From Eubacterium plexicaudatum ASF492 (GTDB lineage Bacteria > Bacillota > Clostridia > Lachnospirales > Lachnospiraceae): 64,000 nucleotides of DNA. This document shows positions 1-10,100 of the stretch, in pieces. The translations under genes and the position numbers were made by a program. The notes under the pieces were generated by a model. The model did no database searches. It worked only from the letters and a program-made list of their open reading frames with translations, and was not told the DNA's origin. The first letter of the stretch is position 1. Each line of letters opens with the position of its first letter. The DNA lies in assembly GCF_000364225.2 (NCBI RefSeq), contig NZ_AQFT02000001.1:1612001-1676000 (forward strand), read 5' to 3'.

Positions 1-486
1 ACCCAGCGAAGCCATTCCGACAGACAGGATCATCGGCTTCCCTTTTGCTGCCGTATATTTTAACAATGGGATGTCTACAATCTCAAAAGAGGCGATTTTA
101 TAAAATTCAATTCCCATGCGTTCCAAAAAATCCACTGCGGATGCGTCAAACGGCGTGGAGAAAAAGTCTATACCGATTTGATCCGCCACTTCCTTTAACT
201 GTGGCTGCCATTCCCACGGAGTATATGCTTTTTCATACAGCCGATACAGATTTTCTCCTGCCCAGGTGCCGTTCGCAATGCGAAAATAGTCCGCATCGCA
301 GTCAATCGTCATCGTATCCGGCGTATACGTCTGTATTTTCACACAGTCTGCTCCGCATTCTTTTGCGGCATGTATCATTTCTTTTGCACGTTCCATACTT
401 CCGGCATGGTTTGCAGACAGTTCCGCGATAATATAGGTCGGATGTCCGTCTCCTATCGTATGATGTTTATTTAAATGCAATTCCAT
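1..486 (-). CDS. pseI: Pseudaminic acid synthase, N-terminal part (runs off the left edge)
   Basis: This is the NeuB/PseI family, which condenses phosphoenolpyruvate with a 6-deoxy-diacetamido hexose to make a nonulosonic acid in the cytoplasm. The 162 visible residues start MELHLNKHHTIGDGHPTYI and carry the family signature IIAELSANHAGSMERA, then DCVKIQTYTPDTMTI and FFSTPFDASAVDFLE, all typical of the TIM-barrel N-terminus. The wording AELSANH fits pseudaminic rather than sialic acid synthases. The C-terminal barrel end and antifreeze-like domain lie outside the window. It is the last visible gene of the polysaccharide operon, 19 bp after pseB, which supplies its pathway. A legionaminic acid synthase is a less likely alternative. 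Confidence 0.85.
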   Translation of the reverse strand, partial: MELHLNKHHTIGDGHPTYIIAELSANHAGSMERAKEMIHAAKECGADCVKIQTYTPDTMTIDCDADYFRIANGTWAGENLYRLYEKAYTPWEWQPQLKEVADQIGIDFFSTPFDASAVDFLERMGIEFYKIASFEIVDIPLLKYTAAKGKPMILSVGMASLG

Positions 487-505
487 ATCGCATGATCCCC
501 TTTAT

Positions 506-1502
506 TTAAGCATGCCGGTCAATATCCGTTTTCAGCAGCTGCCTGATAGCTTCTACATCAAGCCACATGGTATTGCTGCCCGAACTGTATTCGAACCCAG
601 GCTCTACTAATTTCCCGCCCGGAATCCGGTCTCTGTCGCCCCACCAGTTATAATGCAGATATATAATATAGTGTTTTTCATATTCACATGTATGCGGCGC
701 ATCCTCTTTCGTCACCATTACTTCATGCAGCTTTTCGCCTTCCCGGATTCCAACTTCCGTCGTTGTACATCCCGGCAGCATCGCCTGCGCCAAATCCGTA
801 ATCTTAAACGATGGAATTTTAGAAATAAACGTCTCGCCGCCCCTGGCTTCTTCCAATGCTTTAATCACAAGCTGCACGCCCTGTTCCAGGCTAATCCAGA
901 AACGCGTCATCCGGTAATCGGTAATCGGCAGCTCTATTCCGCCATTTTTTATGATGTTTTCAAAAAACGGAATTACGGAACCCCTGCTTCCTGCTACATT
1001 TCCATAGCGGACAACCGCAAATCTTGTCCCTTTCGACCCGGAATAAGCATTTGCTGCCGTAAACAGCTTATCCGATACAAGCTTTGTCCCGCCATACAGG
1101 TTCACCGGATTGACCGCCTTGTCCGTAGACAGCGCCACAACTTTTTTACTCCCTCCTGCAAAGCCGCGTTAATGACATTCATCGCTCCGTTAATATTGGT
1201 CTTAATCGCTTCATTCGGATTGTATTCACATACCGGCACTTGCTTGAGCGCCGCCGCATGAATGACATAATCCACACCCCGCATTGCCATGGAAAGACGT
1301 GCGCCGTCCCGCACATCCCCGATAAAATACCGCAGTACTTTGCGGTGTTCCACATATGCATGATCCATCACAAACTGCTTGTACTCATCCCGTGAATAAA
1401 TAATAATTTTTTCGGCTCATAATGTTCCAGCACATAATCTACAAAATGGTGTCCGAAGGAACCCGTACCTCCGGTAACTAAAATTATTTTTCCATTTAAC
1501 AT
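506..1502 (-). CDS. pseB: UDP-N-acetylglucosamine 4,6-dehydratase (inverting), two frameshifts
   Basis: This SDR enzyme catalyses the first step of pseudaminic acid synthesis. The start MLNGKIILVTGGTGSFG gives the Rossmann TGGTGSFG motif, followed by YVIHAAALKQVPVCEYNP and the STDKAVNPVNLYGGTK segment characteristic of PseB/FlaA1. The reading frame breaks twice, near 1406 and near 1143, in each case at an A6 run (minus strand). One added A restores EPKKIIIYSRDEYKQFV and then GVKKVVALSTDKAV, giving 332 residues, the normal family length. It lies between an SDR gene and pseI. The frameshifts are probably sequence errors; a real pseudogene would leave pseI without its substrate. Confidence 0.85.
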
Positions 1503-1525
1503 ATTCCAACAACCTTTCTTTTGTT

Positions 1526-2413
1526 TTACGAATACAGCAGTGAAGTAAGATCGATCATCTCTTCCCGCTCCCTGTACCATCTGTAAAGTTCTTCCACCGC
1601 CGTTTTTACAGGGGTATAAGAAAAGTCTCCTATTTCGTCTGACAGCCTGTCATTGGACGCGGTATACTCAGGAGCCAGTCCGTCCTTACAGACATAAACC
1701 GGCAGCTCCATCCCGCTGACTTCACATACCAGTCCGGCAAGTGTCCGCAAATCCGTCCTTTTTCCGGTTACAAGATTGTATTCCTGATACCGCAGATCTT
1801 TTTCCATGAGTATCCGGACCAGCCTGCAGAAATCACTGACATACAAATAATCAAAATATACGTTCTGACGAATCGTAATCGGCAGTCCTTTCACTGCTTT
1901 GCAGCATGCGCCTGAGATAAACGCTGCCTTCCAGTTTTCATACTTTCCAAACAGTCCGAAAATGCGTAAATTATAAATATTTGTGCTTTTTAAAATCTGT
2001 CGTCCAATTATATATTTTGCGAACGCATAATCACCTTGCGGGATGGCATGTGCACCGTCTTCTTCGTGAACCTGTACGATCGGAGAGCGTTTGTCATACT
2101 CCGCACCGGAGCCAAAATAAAACATTTTCCCATAATATTCCGTATATTTTTCAAAATTAAAAAACATCCGCAGGTCATATTCCAGCTCTTTATGTATGTC
2201 TTTGCCGCTTCCGATTCTTGGATTGTAAATAGCGGTATGTAAGACAATGTCTGCGCTATGGCTGCGCAGATAATCTCTTACGCTGCTTTCTTCTATGCAG
2301 TTCAGCTCTTTTTTATCAGGACACAATATGTGATAAGCGCCTTCCGTTTCCAGATATTCTCGTAAATTCCTTCCGACAAACCCGTTTGCGCCGGTAATCA
2401 GGACTGTTTTCAT
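1526..2413 (-). CDS. NAD-dependent epimerase/dehydratase (SDR)
   Basis: This is an extended-SDR nucleotide-sugar enzyme of 295 residues. It begins MKTVLITGANGFVGRNL, a clear GxxGxxG NAD-binding motif. The catalytic region reads FYFGSGAEYDKRS and later GDYAFAKYIIG, giving the YxxxK pair. The start at 2413 overlaps the rfbF stop by four bases (ATGA), so translation is coupled; longer upstream starts in this frame would lie inside rfbF. The neighbour makes CDP-glucose, so this enzyme may act on a CDP-linked sugar, but no CDP-glucose 4,6-dehydratase is visible here. The exact substrate cannot be read from sequence. Confidence 0.75.
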   Translation of the reverse strand: MKTVLITGANGFVGRNLREYLETEGAYHILCPDKKELNCIEESSVRDYLRSHSADIVLHTAIYNPRIGSGKDIHKELEYDLRMFFNFEKYTEYYGKMFYFGSGAEYDKRSPIVQVHEEDGAHAIPQGDYAFAKYIIGRQILKSTNIYNLRIFGLFGKYENWKAAFISGACCKAVKGLPITIRQNVYFDYLYVSDFCRLVRILMEKDLRYQEYNLVTGKRTDLRTLAGLVCEVSGMELPVYVCKDGLAPEYTASNDRLSDEIGDFSYTPVKTAVEELYRWYREREEMIDLTSLLYS

Positions 2414-3198
2414 CGTTCCATCTCCCACATCATCCAGGGTGCTTTTTTTTGCGAAATCAGCATTTCCAGACGGTCTTTTTCCCGCTGCGTATCCATGCAC
2501 TTCCAAAATCCGTCATGCCGAAAAGCTGCAAGCTGCCCTTCCTCTGCCATTTTTGTCAGCGGTTCTTTTTCAAACACGGTATCGTCTCCTTCAATGTATT
2601 GGAACACTGCAGGCTCCAGCACCATATATCCGCCGTTAATACGGGAACCGTCCGTCAGAGATTTTTCCCGGAAGGCCAGTACCGAATCATCCTGTGCACC
2701 GATTTCCAGCGTTCCGAAGCGCTGCCGCACCTGGACAGCGGTAAGTGTCGCAGCCTTTCCATGCGATCGGTGAAAAGCCTCCAATTTCCGGATATCAATA
2801 TCCGCTACGCCGTCTCCGTATGTCAGCATAAATGTTTCGTTTCCGATATACGGCTGAATCCGTTTTACACGCCCGCCGGTCATCGTATGATAGCCGGTGT
2901 CGATAATCGTCACCTTCCAGGATTCGGAAATATTGTTATGTACGGTCATGGCGCCGCCGTTGGAAAAGTCAAATGTAATGTCACTGTTGTATAAATAATA
3001 GTCTGCAAACCATTCTTTGATCATATGCTGCTTATAACCTGCGCAGATGATAAATTCGTTATAGCCGTAATAGGAATATTCCTTCATAATATGCCATAGA
3101 ATCGGCTTGCCACCGATTTCAACCATTGGTTTGGGCCTTAAGTGGCTTTCTTCACTGATACGGGTTCCAAAGCCGCCTGCTAAGATTACTACTTTCAT
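2410..3198 (-). CDS. rfbF: Glucose-1-phosphate cytidylyltransferase
   Basis: It makes CDP-glucose from glucose-1-phosphate and CTP. The 262 residues open with MKVVILAGGFGTRISEES and HLRPKPMVEIGGKPILWHI, the nucleotidyltransferase signature in its RfbF form. YGYNEFIICAGYKQHMIKEW and LTYGDGVADIDI follow, and the length matches the family. A good AAGGAG site precedes the ATG. It sits in the middle of the surface polysaccharide operon and is translationally coupled to the following SDR gene. Its presence suggests a dideoxy or branched sugar, although the dehydratase that normally follows (rfbG) is absent from the window. Confidence 0.93.
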   Translation of the reverse strand: MKVVILAGGFGTRISEESHLRPKPMVEIGGKPILWHIMKEYSYYGYNEFIICAGYKQHMIKEWFADYYLYNSDITFDFSNGGAMTVHNNISESWKVTIIDTGYHTMTGGRVKRIQPYIGNETFMLTYGDGVADIDIRKLEAFHRSHGKAATLTAVQVRQRFGTLEIGAQDDSVLAFREKSLTDGSRINGGYMVLEPAVFQYIEGDDTVFEKEPLTKMAEEGQLAAFRHDGFWKCMDTQREKDRLEMLISQKKAPWMMWEMER

Positions 3199-3208
3199 TT
3201 GTTCTCCT

Positions 3209-5566
3209 TTATCTTCTGTCTTTTCCGGATTCCGTTTTTTCTACCTGCAATGATTCAACTTTCAGTTCCGTATCGTTTGTATTTCGAATGACAAATTCCA
3301 AATCTGACACATCTTCCTCCAGTTCAAACGGTATCTGGTTTTCTCCGGCAGACAGTTCCTGCTGTAACAGTACATGCTCCCCGCTTTGTGTCCATATATG
3401 GATGGTGACCGGATCACTGACAGTCACACGAAGCAGGTAACTGCCTTTATCCACTTCTGCGTAAGGCCCGAAAAGCACCTCTCCTGGTGGTAAATATATG
3501 GTATTTGCATTATTTTTTTCACTTATTTTTGACAAATGCATCTGGTTAAGCAAAGAATAATCTTCTCCTCGTTCCAACGACAGTCTTCTGAGTTCTATTC
3601 GACAGTCATCTGTGTTTGTGATATGGAATTCCACTCTGTCCGTATCGGATAACAGGTAAAATGGCACCTGATTTATTCCTTCTTTCAGTTCCGCCTGACA
3701 GATAAATCCGGTCTTTTCCTCTGTTTCTGACATAGCGTAAGCATTTAAATAACTTTTTCCGCTTGTTTCTACATGCAAGGTATAAGCTCCATATTCCAGA
3801 TTCACATAAGGTCCAAATATATATTCCTGTGGTTCCAAAAGAATCACGCTTTCCTTATGCCCTTTTTCTGAAGATGGCTGCATTGTTTGGTACGTATTGT
3901 TTTCTGCAATTGCCATATATTTCAGCAGATTTTTCGAATAAGAACAAAATTCCCTGAAATTCGTTGCGATGTTATAATCATAAATGAGAAGAACATGTCC
4001 TGCCTGTTCGACTTTTTCGCTGTAATCGCCCCAGAATTTTTCAAAGTCTTCTTCTTCCAGATAAGATTCATATTCCTCTGTCGGCATTAATAAAAAGGTA
4101 GGTTCGCTCTTGTCAGCAGGAAGATACAGCTGCTTTGGCGCATACCATTGATATCTGTCATATAAGTTCCATGGATAAATTTTTAATTTTCCCTGGCTGA
4201 ATGCCGCTGTAATACTGGCATTCCAGAATGAGGCATATCCGTATTCCAGTCCCCTTCGCTCAATTTCTTTGATCATCTGCTTCCGGTTGTCCAACACTTC
4301 ATAAGTGGAATTCCACTGTGCGGAGATATCCAGCCATGAAGCGTGACTCCAGTTAAATACCATATAAAACACCATTACGACACAGCCAAATACCTGAACG
4401 GTCTTTCCATCCTGAAGAATGGTATCCGACAGAAAATATACCGCCAATAAGCAATCAAGAACCATAAATGTGAGTGCATGGCGAAATGCAATGCCATTTG
4501 TAAAAAGCCAGAAATAAATTGTTACCGCGTATCCAATCCAGCGGTATAAAATCAGCTGCTGCATCAAAAACGGCAGCTTTTTATAACGAAGCAGCATCAG
4601 AATCGGATTGATGATGATTATGTATGCTGCAAAAACCAGTCCGCATAAAGATAACACCGATTGAACGGACATCTGCGGCGCACCGGAAGCAAATCCAAAG
4701 ACTTCCACATAAGCGTTGATCATAGATTTCAGATTTTTCCACATGTCGGATAAATCTGAAACCAGCGTCGCACTGTAAAATCCTTCTACAAACGTTAAAC
4801 TGCTTTTTAAATATTTTTCTACGGCAATGCAGACAAATAAAGCCGCACCTACGCACATACAGTAAATAAAAAATCTCCTGAGCGGAAGCATTATGTTATG
4901 AATATCATCCTGTCCGTTCTTTATAAAATAGCTGATTGCCATGGCTGTTATAAGCGGCAATATAATTGTAGCCGCATATCTGATATCTCCAATCACAAAC
5001 AGGCAGATCAGTGCCATATACAGGAATATATATTTTCGATTAAATTCCAGCCCGCTGTTTTTTAAACACTGCAGTCCCATTCCCAGCAACAGCAGAAATA
5101 CGGCAATGCGAAAAGAATATCCGCTGTAAAATACGGTATTAAAATATTCTAAAGAACCGGGTGACAGAAAAATAAAGATGGAAACAGCCGTCAATGTATT
5201 GCTCATTTTCATAACATGCTTTGTAAAATATCTGACGGAAGCCGCCATAAACAAAATATAACCTGTAAAATTTAACAGCAGCGCCGTTATATAATTGCCT
5301 GTAATCTTATATAAAAGCACCATGCTGGCCATTGTAATCGGCAGACTGATTGTATTTGTATAAATCCAGTTTTTTGGGTAAAGTGTTTTTTCATGCAGCA
5401 CCTGTTCCATCAACTGTATTCCTGTAGTCAAATCCGAATGCATACGAGCTTTTCCTGCCGGCGAAAAGTAATAAGCCGTAATCCATACAAATTCTAAAAA
5501 TATTAAAAAATATATAAAGTAATATAACTTAAATTTACATTTTATTTCTGATATATTCCTTACCAC
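3209..5566 (-). CDS. Large polytopic membrane protein with two C-terminal beta-sandwich-like modules
   Basis: A 785-residue protein starting at GTG behind GAGGAAT. The first ~420 residues hold about a dozen hydrophobic segments, in the manner of GT-C sugar transferases or O-antigen-associated integral membrane proteins. The rest is soluble. It ends with two related ~80-residue modules (about residues 600-680 and 700-775), each containing GPY, a hydrophobic strand pair, and a core of the form IPF or VPF followed by DLEFVIRNTND or VEFHITNTDD. The same module ends the methyltransferase at 8685-10079. It may transfer or modify a sugar at the outer face, with the modules binding glycan. No catalytic motif was recognised with certainty. 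Confidence 0.6.
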   Translation of the reverse strand: MVRNISEIKCKFKLYYFIYFLIFLEFVWITAYYFSPAGKARMHSDLTTGIQLMEQVLHEKTLYPKNWIYTNTISLPITMASMVLLYKITGNYITALLLNFTGYILFMAASVRYFTKHVMKMSNTLTAVSIFIFLSPGSLEYFNTVFYSGYSFRIAVFLLLLGMGLQCLKNSGLEFNRKYIFLYMALICLFVIGDIRYAATIILPLITAMAISYFIKNGQDDIHNIMLPLRRFFIYCMCVGAALFVCIAVEKYLKSSLTFVEGFYSATLVSDLSDMWKNLKSMINAYVEVFGFASGAPQMSVQSVLSLCGLVFAAYIIIINPILMLLRYKKLPFLMQQLILYRWIGYAVTIYFWLFTNGIAFRHALTFMVLDCLLAVYFLSDTILQDGKTVQVFGCVVMVFYMVFNWSHASWLDISAQWNSTYEVLDNRKQMIKEIERRGLEYGYASFWNASITAAFSQGKLKIYPWNLYDRYQWYAPKQLYLPADKSEPTFLLMPTEEYESYLEEEDFEKFWGDYSEKVEQAGHVLLIYDYNIATNFREFCSYSKNLLKYMAIAENNTYQTMQPSSEKGHKESVILLEPQEYIFGPYVNLEYGAYTLHVETSGKSYLNAYAMSETEEKTGFICQAELKEGINQVPFYLLSDTDRVEFHITNTDDCRIELRRLSLERGEDYSLLNQMHLSKISEKNNANTIYLPPGEVLFGPYAEVDKGSYLLRVTVSDPVTIHIWTQSGEHVLLQQELSAGENQIPFELEEDVSDLEFVIRNTNDTELKVESLQVEKTESGKDRR

Positions 5567-5589
5567 AAGTATTCCTCAACTTTCATTGT

Positions 5590-8289
5590 TTAAAGGATAT
5601 CACCATATTTATCCTGCAAAACCTGTAGTTCTGCCAGATAATCTGCCTGTAAACGCACATGATTTAAAAAATCATCTTTGTCTTCAAATGCCTTTACTTT
5701 CATCTGACCGGAAAACAATGCCGCAGCCGTATGTTCGGCTGTTTTGTCTTCCCATAACTCTGTCACGGAATCTTTTCCGGAATACAACAATGCTTCTTTT
5801 TTCCACAACACCGTGTTAATTAATACGTCCACTCCGCTGTACACCTGTTTTTCAGAAAATGGTTCTTCCTTTTGGCAGTCTAAAAGTATTCCCGTACTTT
5901 TCGGTTTCGCATCAAACGGCATGGATTGCTGCAGCTGTGATGATGAAAAAAACAGAAAATCTGCATGGATTTTACGAGGCATTTTTGTCGTAATATGCAG
6001 TGTATCTCCATATACACGGTCAAAAAAAGCATGAAATCCCCAGTACGTATGAAAATGCTTTATTTTTTCTCTGTTATAAGTCTTATCTATGAATAATACC
6101 TGCATTCCTCTGCGCGCAAAAATCAGTCCACACAAATAAGCATTTTCACTGCTTCCGTAAATCATAATTTTTACGTTTCCGTTTGCTTTTTGCTCTTTCA
6201 TCTTTATGCGAAAATCTTCTGATTGCAGATAAACCGGTTGCCGTGCCCATGGCTCATCCATACGTAACGCCTCTTTTTCTTTTTGCAGCCATTCGCTGCC
6301 GGTAAGACAGTCCGCCACAAAAACTCTCTGCATCAGATCAAACACCGAATGTTTCTTTCGAAACTTCTCTGACTCAGATAATTTCACACTTTGCGGTATG
6401 ACACTTTGCGGATGTTCAAAAGAGACGGTATCCATTGTCTTTCCAACCCATTTTAATACCTCCTGTTTTGGCTGCGGTCCAAGAAACATCTTCCCGCAAC
6501 GCATGGTACGCAAATGTCTTTTTCGATACAAATCAGGATATACGTATTGGCAATAGGTTCCATACAGCTCAAATTCGGAGAGTGTGCGCTCCTGGACCGT
6601 ATCCAAAGTATTTATTATTTTTTCAAAAAAAGATATGCCGCCGACAGAAGCATTTTTTTCAATATATGCAAGCATCTGCTTTACAATTTTTGTACGAAAC
6701 AACATATGTTCCGCAATAAACGACTCTGTTTCTGCTTTTTCCATTCCGGTCAGATTGCGAATCGAAGTAAAATAGGCGCTGATATATTCCGGCTTCATAT
6801 CAAAGTACGGTTTTTTTGTTTCGGCATCTATCATGGAAATGTTTCTTAAAGGAATGGTATCCGCATCCCAGACAAGATAATAATCATCCTTACATACATA
6901 GGCATAAGCAAGTTTTAAAAACTGCTGAAAATACCATCCTGCAGAAGAAATTCCGATCTGACGCTCGATCAATATTTTTTTACATGTTCCAATGTAAGTC
7001 CTTCATACAGCTGGTCTTCGTCAATAAATCGGACCGTATGATCCGGCTGCGATAATTTTCCGATTTTATGAGAAGCAATAATTTTAATCTGTTTTGGGTT
7101 AAGGTACTTTTTTATATATTTCAAATTTCGTTTTGCCAGCTCCCAATCCGCAGCTTTGATCACCATAACGACATCATAAGGATTCGCAGATGGATCCGGG
7201 CAAACATTTATTTGCTTTTCTTTTTGAAGCAACTGGGGAAGCGCGTCAATCCATTTTTTATAGTTTTGAAATACGGCTTCCTCTGTCAGCGTTTGTACCG
7301 TTTCGCGCTGCCGTTGGACTAACCGCATTCGGAATGCGGAATCCGTACACACTCTTTCAATTATTTTTGCTGCAAGCACCGGATTTTTGTCTTTTAACAG
7401 AATCCCCGCCCCGTTCAGCGTATCGCCAATCGCGGCATTATCATAGGCAATGACCGGAATATCAAAATACATCGCTTCTACAAGTGGAATGCCAAAGCCT
7501 TCATGCGCGCTTGCACATAAGAAAACCGTTGCCGTACGATAAATGGCAAGCAGCTGCGAAAACGGAATCTGATGTGTAAAAATAACGTCTTTTACGTTCA
7601 GGTTTTCCGTATATTCCAACAGTTTATCATAATAGGTTCCTTCTCCACCGCCTGCCAGTATTAACCGGGATTGCTTATGTATATTCGTTTTAAAATATTG
7701 AAAAATCCGAATCAGGTCTTCCTGCTTCTTATTTGGTGAAATTCTCCCTACAAAAACGATATTCACCCATCCGTCGCCGTATTGCTTCAGTGTTTTTTAT
7801 CCGGTTCTTTTTGATACTGCTCTTCTACGATACGATAAGGCGGCATTACGGTAATCCGTTCTTTTGGGTATCCATATCGAATCAAATCCTGCTTATTAAA
7901 TTCTGACATTGCCAGACAAACATCAAAATAATTTTTCATATAAAGCAGCTGCTTTAAACCTTCCCTGCATGCGTTTGCAATGACAGGTTCATAAGAAGCA
8001 AGCATCTGCGGAGGAGTAATATTATGGTAAACGAGTACTTTTCTGCATGGATAATGACAGATAGATTCATTCAAAGGCGTTCCTATACACATATGATACA
8101 TAACAATATCATCTTCTTTTATATGTTCCAGATAAGAGCAGTCTTTTACAAAACATTTTTCTTATCACATAATCTTGATACAACAGCGCTTTCTATCCCA
8201 AGCTTCAAAGTCATCTGATAATACATAACGGCACAATTCGCAACAGCGTTTCCGCTTGTAAAATAGTCCAATACCTGTATGATTTTCAT
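5590..8289 (-). CDS. Two-domain glycosyltransferase (GT4 plus DUF6492-like), three frameshifts
   Basis: Restoring one base in each of three A/T runs (near 8155, 7795 and 6980) gives one 900-residue protein. Residues 1 to ~400 form a GT-B family 4 transferase: MKIIQVLDYFTSG at the start, then VNIVFVGRISPNKKQEDLI and ASAHEGFGIPLVEAMYFD. The next ~250 residues resemble DUF6492 with a DxD metal site in YYLVWDADTIPLRNI. The last ~200 residues are unassigned, with a Rossmann-like stretch VKIMIYGSSENAYLCGLIFARR. The ATG overlaps the stop of the coiled-coil gene by four bases. The split reading frames could be mistaken for three or four genes, but the junctions join cleanly. Confidence 0.7.
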
Positions 8290-8663
8290 TTGGATGGTTC
8301 CTTTCTGCTTCTTTCCAGCTTTCGGATCTTATGTTCCTGTAAACGAATCGTTTCGTTCAATCTGTCCAGCTCGGTTTTTACACTGCCATTAAACGCAGAT
8401 TGTTCTTCCAGAATCGGAATGAGCAGGAATCTGTTGCAGCTTTGAATCAGCCGTTTTATAAATAACACGATTTTACGGATACTTTTTTTAGATGATTTTA
8501 ACGGATGCTCATAATGCAGAAATCCATCCGGAATCGAGGTTTGATTTTGTACCTGAATCTCCTCAAAATCAGCTTCTTCTACAAAAGAAAGTCCCTGTTC
8601 TTTGATTTCTTTTTGCAGGTCTTTCATCAATTGTTCTATTTCCAGTTCCAAAGATGTCTTCAT
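8286..8663 (-). CDS. Small coiled-coil protein of the polysaccharide operon
   Basis: A 125-residue protein with charged heptad-like N- and C-terminal helices (LELEIEQLMKDLQKEIKEQ and LDRLNETIRLQEHKIRKLE). A basic, hydrophobic middle contains IRKIVLFIKRLIQ. A strong GGAGGAGGG site precedes the ATG. It is coupled by ATGA overlap to the large glycosyltransferase and follows the coiled-coil methyltransferase. No enzymatic motif is visible. The pattern suggests a scaffold or membrane-tethering partner for the glycosyltransferases, which is inference only. Confidence 0.55.
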   Translation of the reverse strand: MKTSLELEIEQLMKDLQKEIKEQGLSFVEEADFEEIQVQNQTSIPDGFLHYEHPLKSSKKSIRKIVLFIKRLIQSCNRFLLIPILEEQSAFNGSVKTELDRLNETIRLQEHKIRKLERSRKEPSK

Positions 8664-8684
8664 TCTGTCCCTCCTCCATTTTTA

Positions 8685-10079
8685 TTAAATAAGCCTGAGC
8701 GCATCAATACGAACCCTGTCTGTTTTATTTTCTATTACAAACTCCACATCTTCCTGCCGGTCGGAAAGTACAAACGGTATCTGATGGATCCCTGTATGCA
8801 GCTCATACATGCCGTGCAGATTTTGTCCGCAATTTGCCGTAATTTTTAATAGTACTTCGCCCTGCAGCTCAATTTCCAGACAATAGTTTCTGGCAAACAG
8901 GTTCAGATACGGACCGTATAAAATGCCGTTCCGGAATAAAGTAACGGTTCCTGTTTCATTTCTTATGCCATCATGTTTGATATACATGTTTTCAAGCATA
9001 TTATGAGACCGGTTTGCAGGCGCAAATACATAACAGATAAAATCATGATTTTCTATTTCATTGCATGCCGCTACAATGCGAAGCCCGCTTGCTTCACACA
9101 TCGCGGAAACCGAATCTCCCGTAAAAAAATGGGTGTGGAATCTTGTATATTCATACTTATAAATATAACAGGCCGTGCTATGCGCCATTTTAGAATTGCT
9201 GTCTGTAAACAGGCTGCTCATAAACTCCAGTTCCTGAACCGGATACAGCAGATGTTCCAGTACATCATTGGAGTAAATGCCGTCAAAACGCATTTTTTTC
9301 AAAGTTTCTTTATTCGTGATCATATAGGGATGATTGGTATCGGGTGCATATGGTTCATATCCAAACACCTGATAGCCCTGCTTACGCAAATTTTGCAGGG
9401 AATTCGACCACTTTCCGCATCCATAGTTTAAATACACGCCTTCTTTGGACGGCTGCAGCATAAAAAAGGCTTTTTCTTCTTTTTCCGAAGAATCCCCTTC
9501 TGAAAATCCTATATAATGCACCTGATAATCTTCATCAATTTTCATCTGCTCCCTGTCCATAAACTTCGTGGGTCCGAATATGACACCGCATTTTGGACAG
9601 ACATACCGAACCAAATGACCGCCATAAAAAATACAATCCGATTCTTTTCTTTCATAAGCATCTCTTCGCTGGGAATAACCACATATCCTGCAGGTAAGCA
9701 AATCCGAACCTTTTTCGTTATTGGATACGTCGATCACCATCCATTTGGCAAGCATGATTTCCCGTGCAGCCGCACGCATCTGCTCCTGCATTTCCTGAAT
9801 CTGTTCAAAACATATTGCCTGATCTTTGGCTGCCTTTTCTATTTTCTTTCCGGCTTCTTCCATTTGGATCTCCAGTAATTCCGTCTGCTTTTCGGATATT
9901 TTTTTCACCATGCCGATTTCCTGCTCGATCTCCAGTCTGCGCATGTGATTCTGTTTTTCCTGCTCACACACAGTCTGTTCAAGAACATGCAGTTGTTCCT
10001 GCAGCTGTCTGGTAATCTTATTTCGGAACCAGGCAAATGGCTTTCTCAGCAGCCATTTATATGCATGCAATACTCCCAT
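8685..10079 (-). CDS. Coiled-coil SAM methyltransferase with zinc-binding and C-terminal beta module
   Basis: Domain order in 464 residues: an N-terminal coiled coil (about 20-110, with QEKQNHMRRLEIEQEIGMV); a four-cysteine knuckle CRICGY...CPKCG (about 130-165); and a class I methyltransferase core. The core has the SAM motif VYLNYGCGKWSNSL and FDGIYSNDVLEHLLYP, as in Methyltransf_23 proteins. A ~80-residue beta module shared with the 785-residue membrane protein closes it. Directly downstream of wzt, the architecture recalls WbdD-type chain terminators, where a coiled coil measures chain length and a methyl cap is read by the Wzt binding domain. That functional link is inference. Confidence 0.72.
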   Translation of the reverse strand: MGVLHAYKWLLRKPFAWFRNKITRQLQEQLHVLEQTVCEQEKQNHMRRLEIEQEIGMVKKISEKQTELLEIQMEEAGKKIEKAAKDQAICFEQIQEMQEQMRAAAREIMLAKWMVIDVSNNEKGSDLLTCRICGYSQRRDAYERKESDCIFYGGHLVRYVCPKCGVIFGPTKFMDREQMKIDEDYQVHYIGFSEGDSSEKEEKAFFMLQPSKEGVYLNYGCGKWSNSLQNLRKQGYQVFGYEPYAPDTNHPYMITNKETLKKMRFDGIYSNDVLEHLLYPVQELEFMSSLFTDSNSKMAHSTACYIYKYEYTRFHTHFFTGDSVSAMCEASGLRIVAACNEIENHDFICYVFAPANRSHNMLENMYIKHDGIRNETGTVTLFRNGILYGPYLNLFARNYCLEIELQGEVLLKITANCGQNLHGMYELHTGIHQIPFVLSDRQEDVEFVIENKTDRVRIDALRLI

Positions 10080-10100
10080 GACCTTACTTTCCTTTCCGAC

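Noticed and set aside
2036..2994. Several plus-strand open frames over rfbF and the SDR gene
   Set aside because: They are antisense shadows of well-supported minus-strand genes and show no family motifs.
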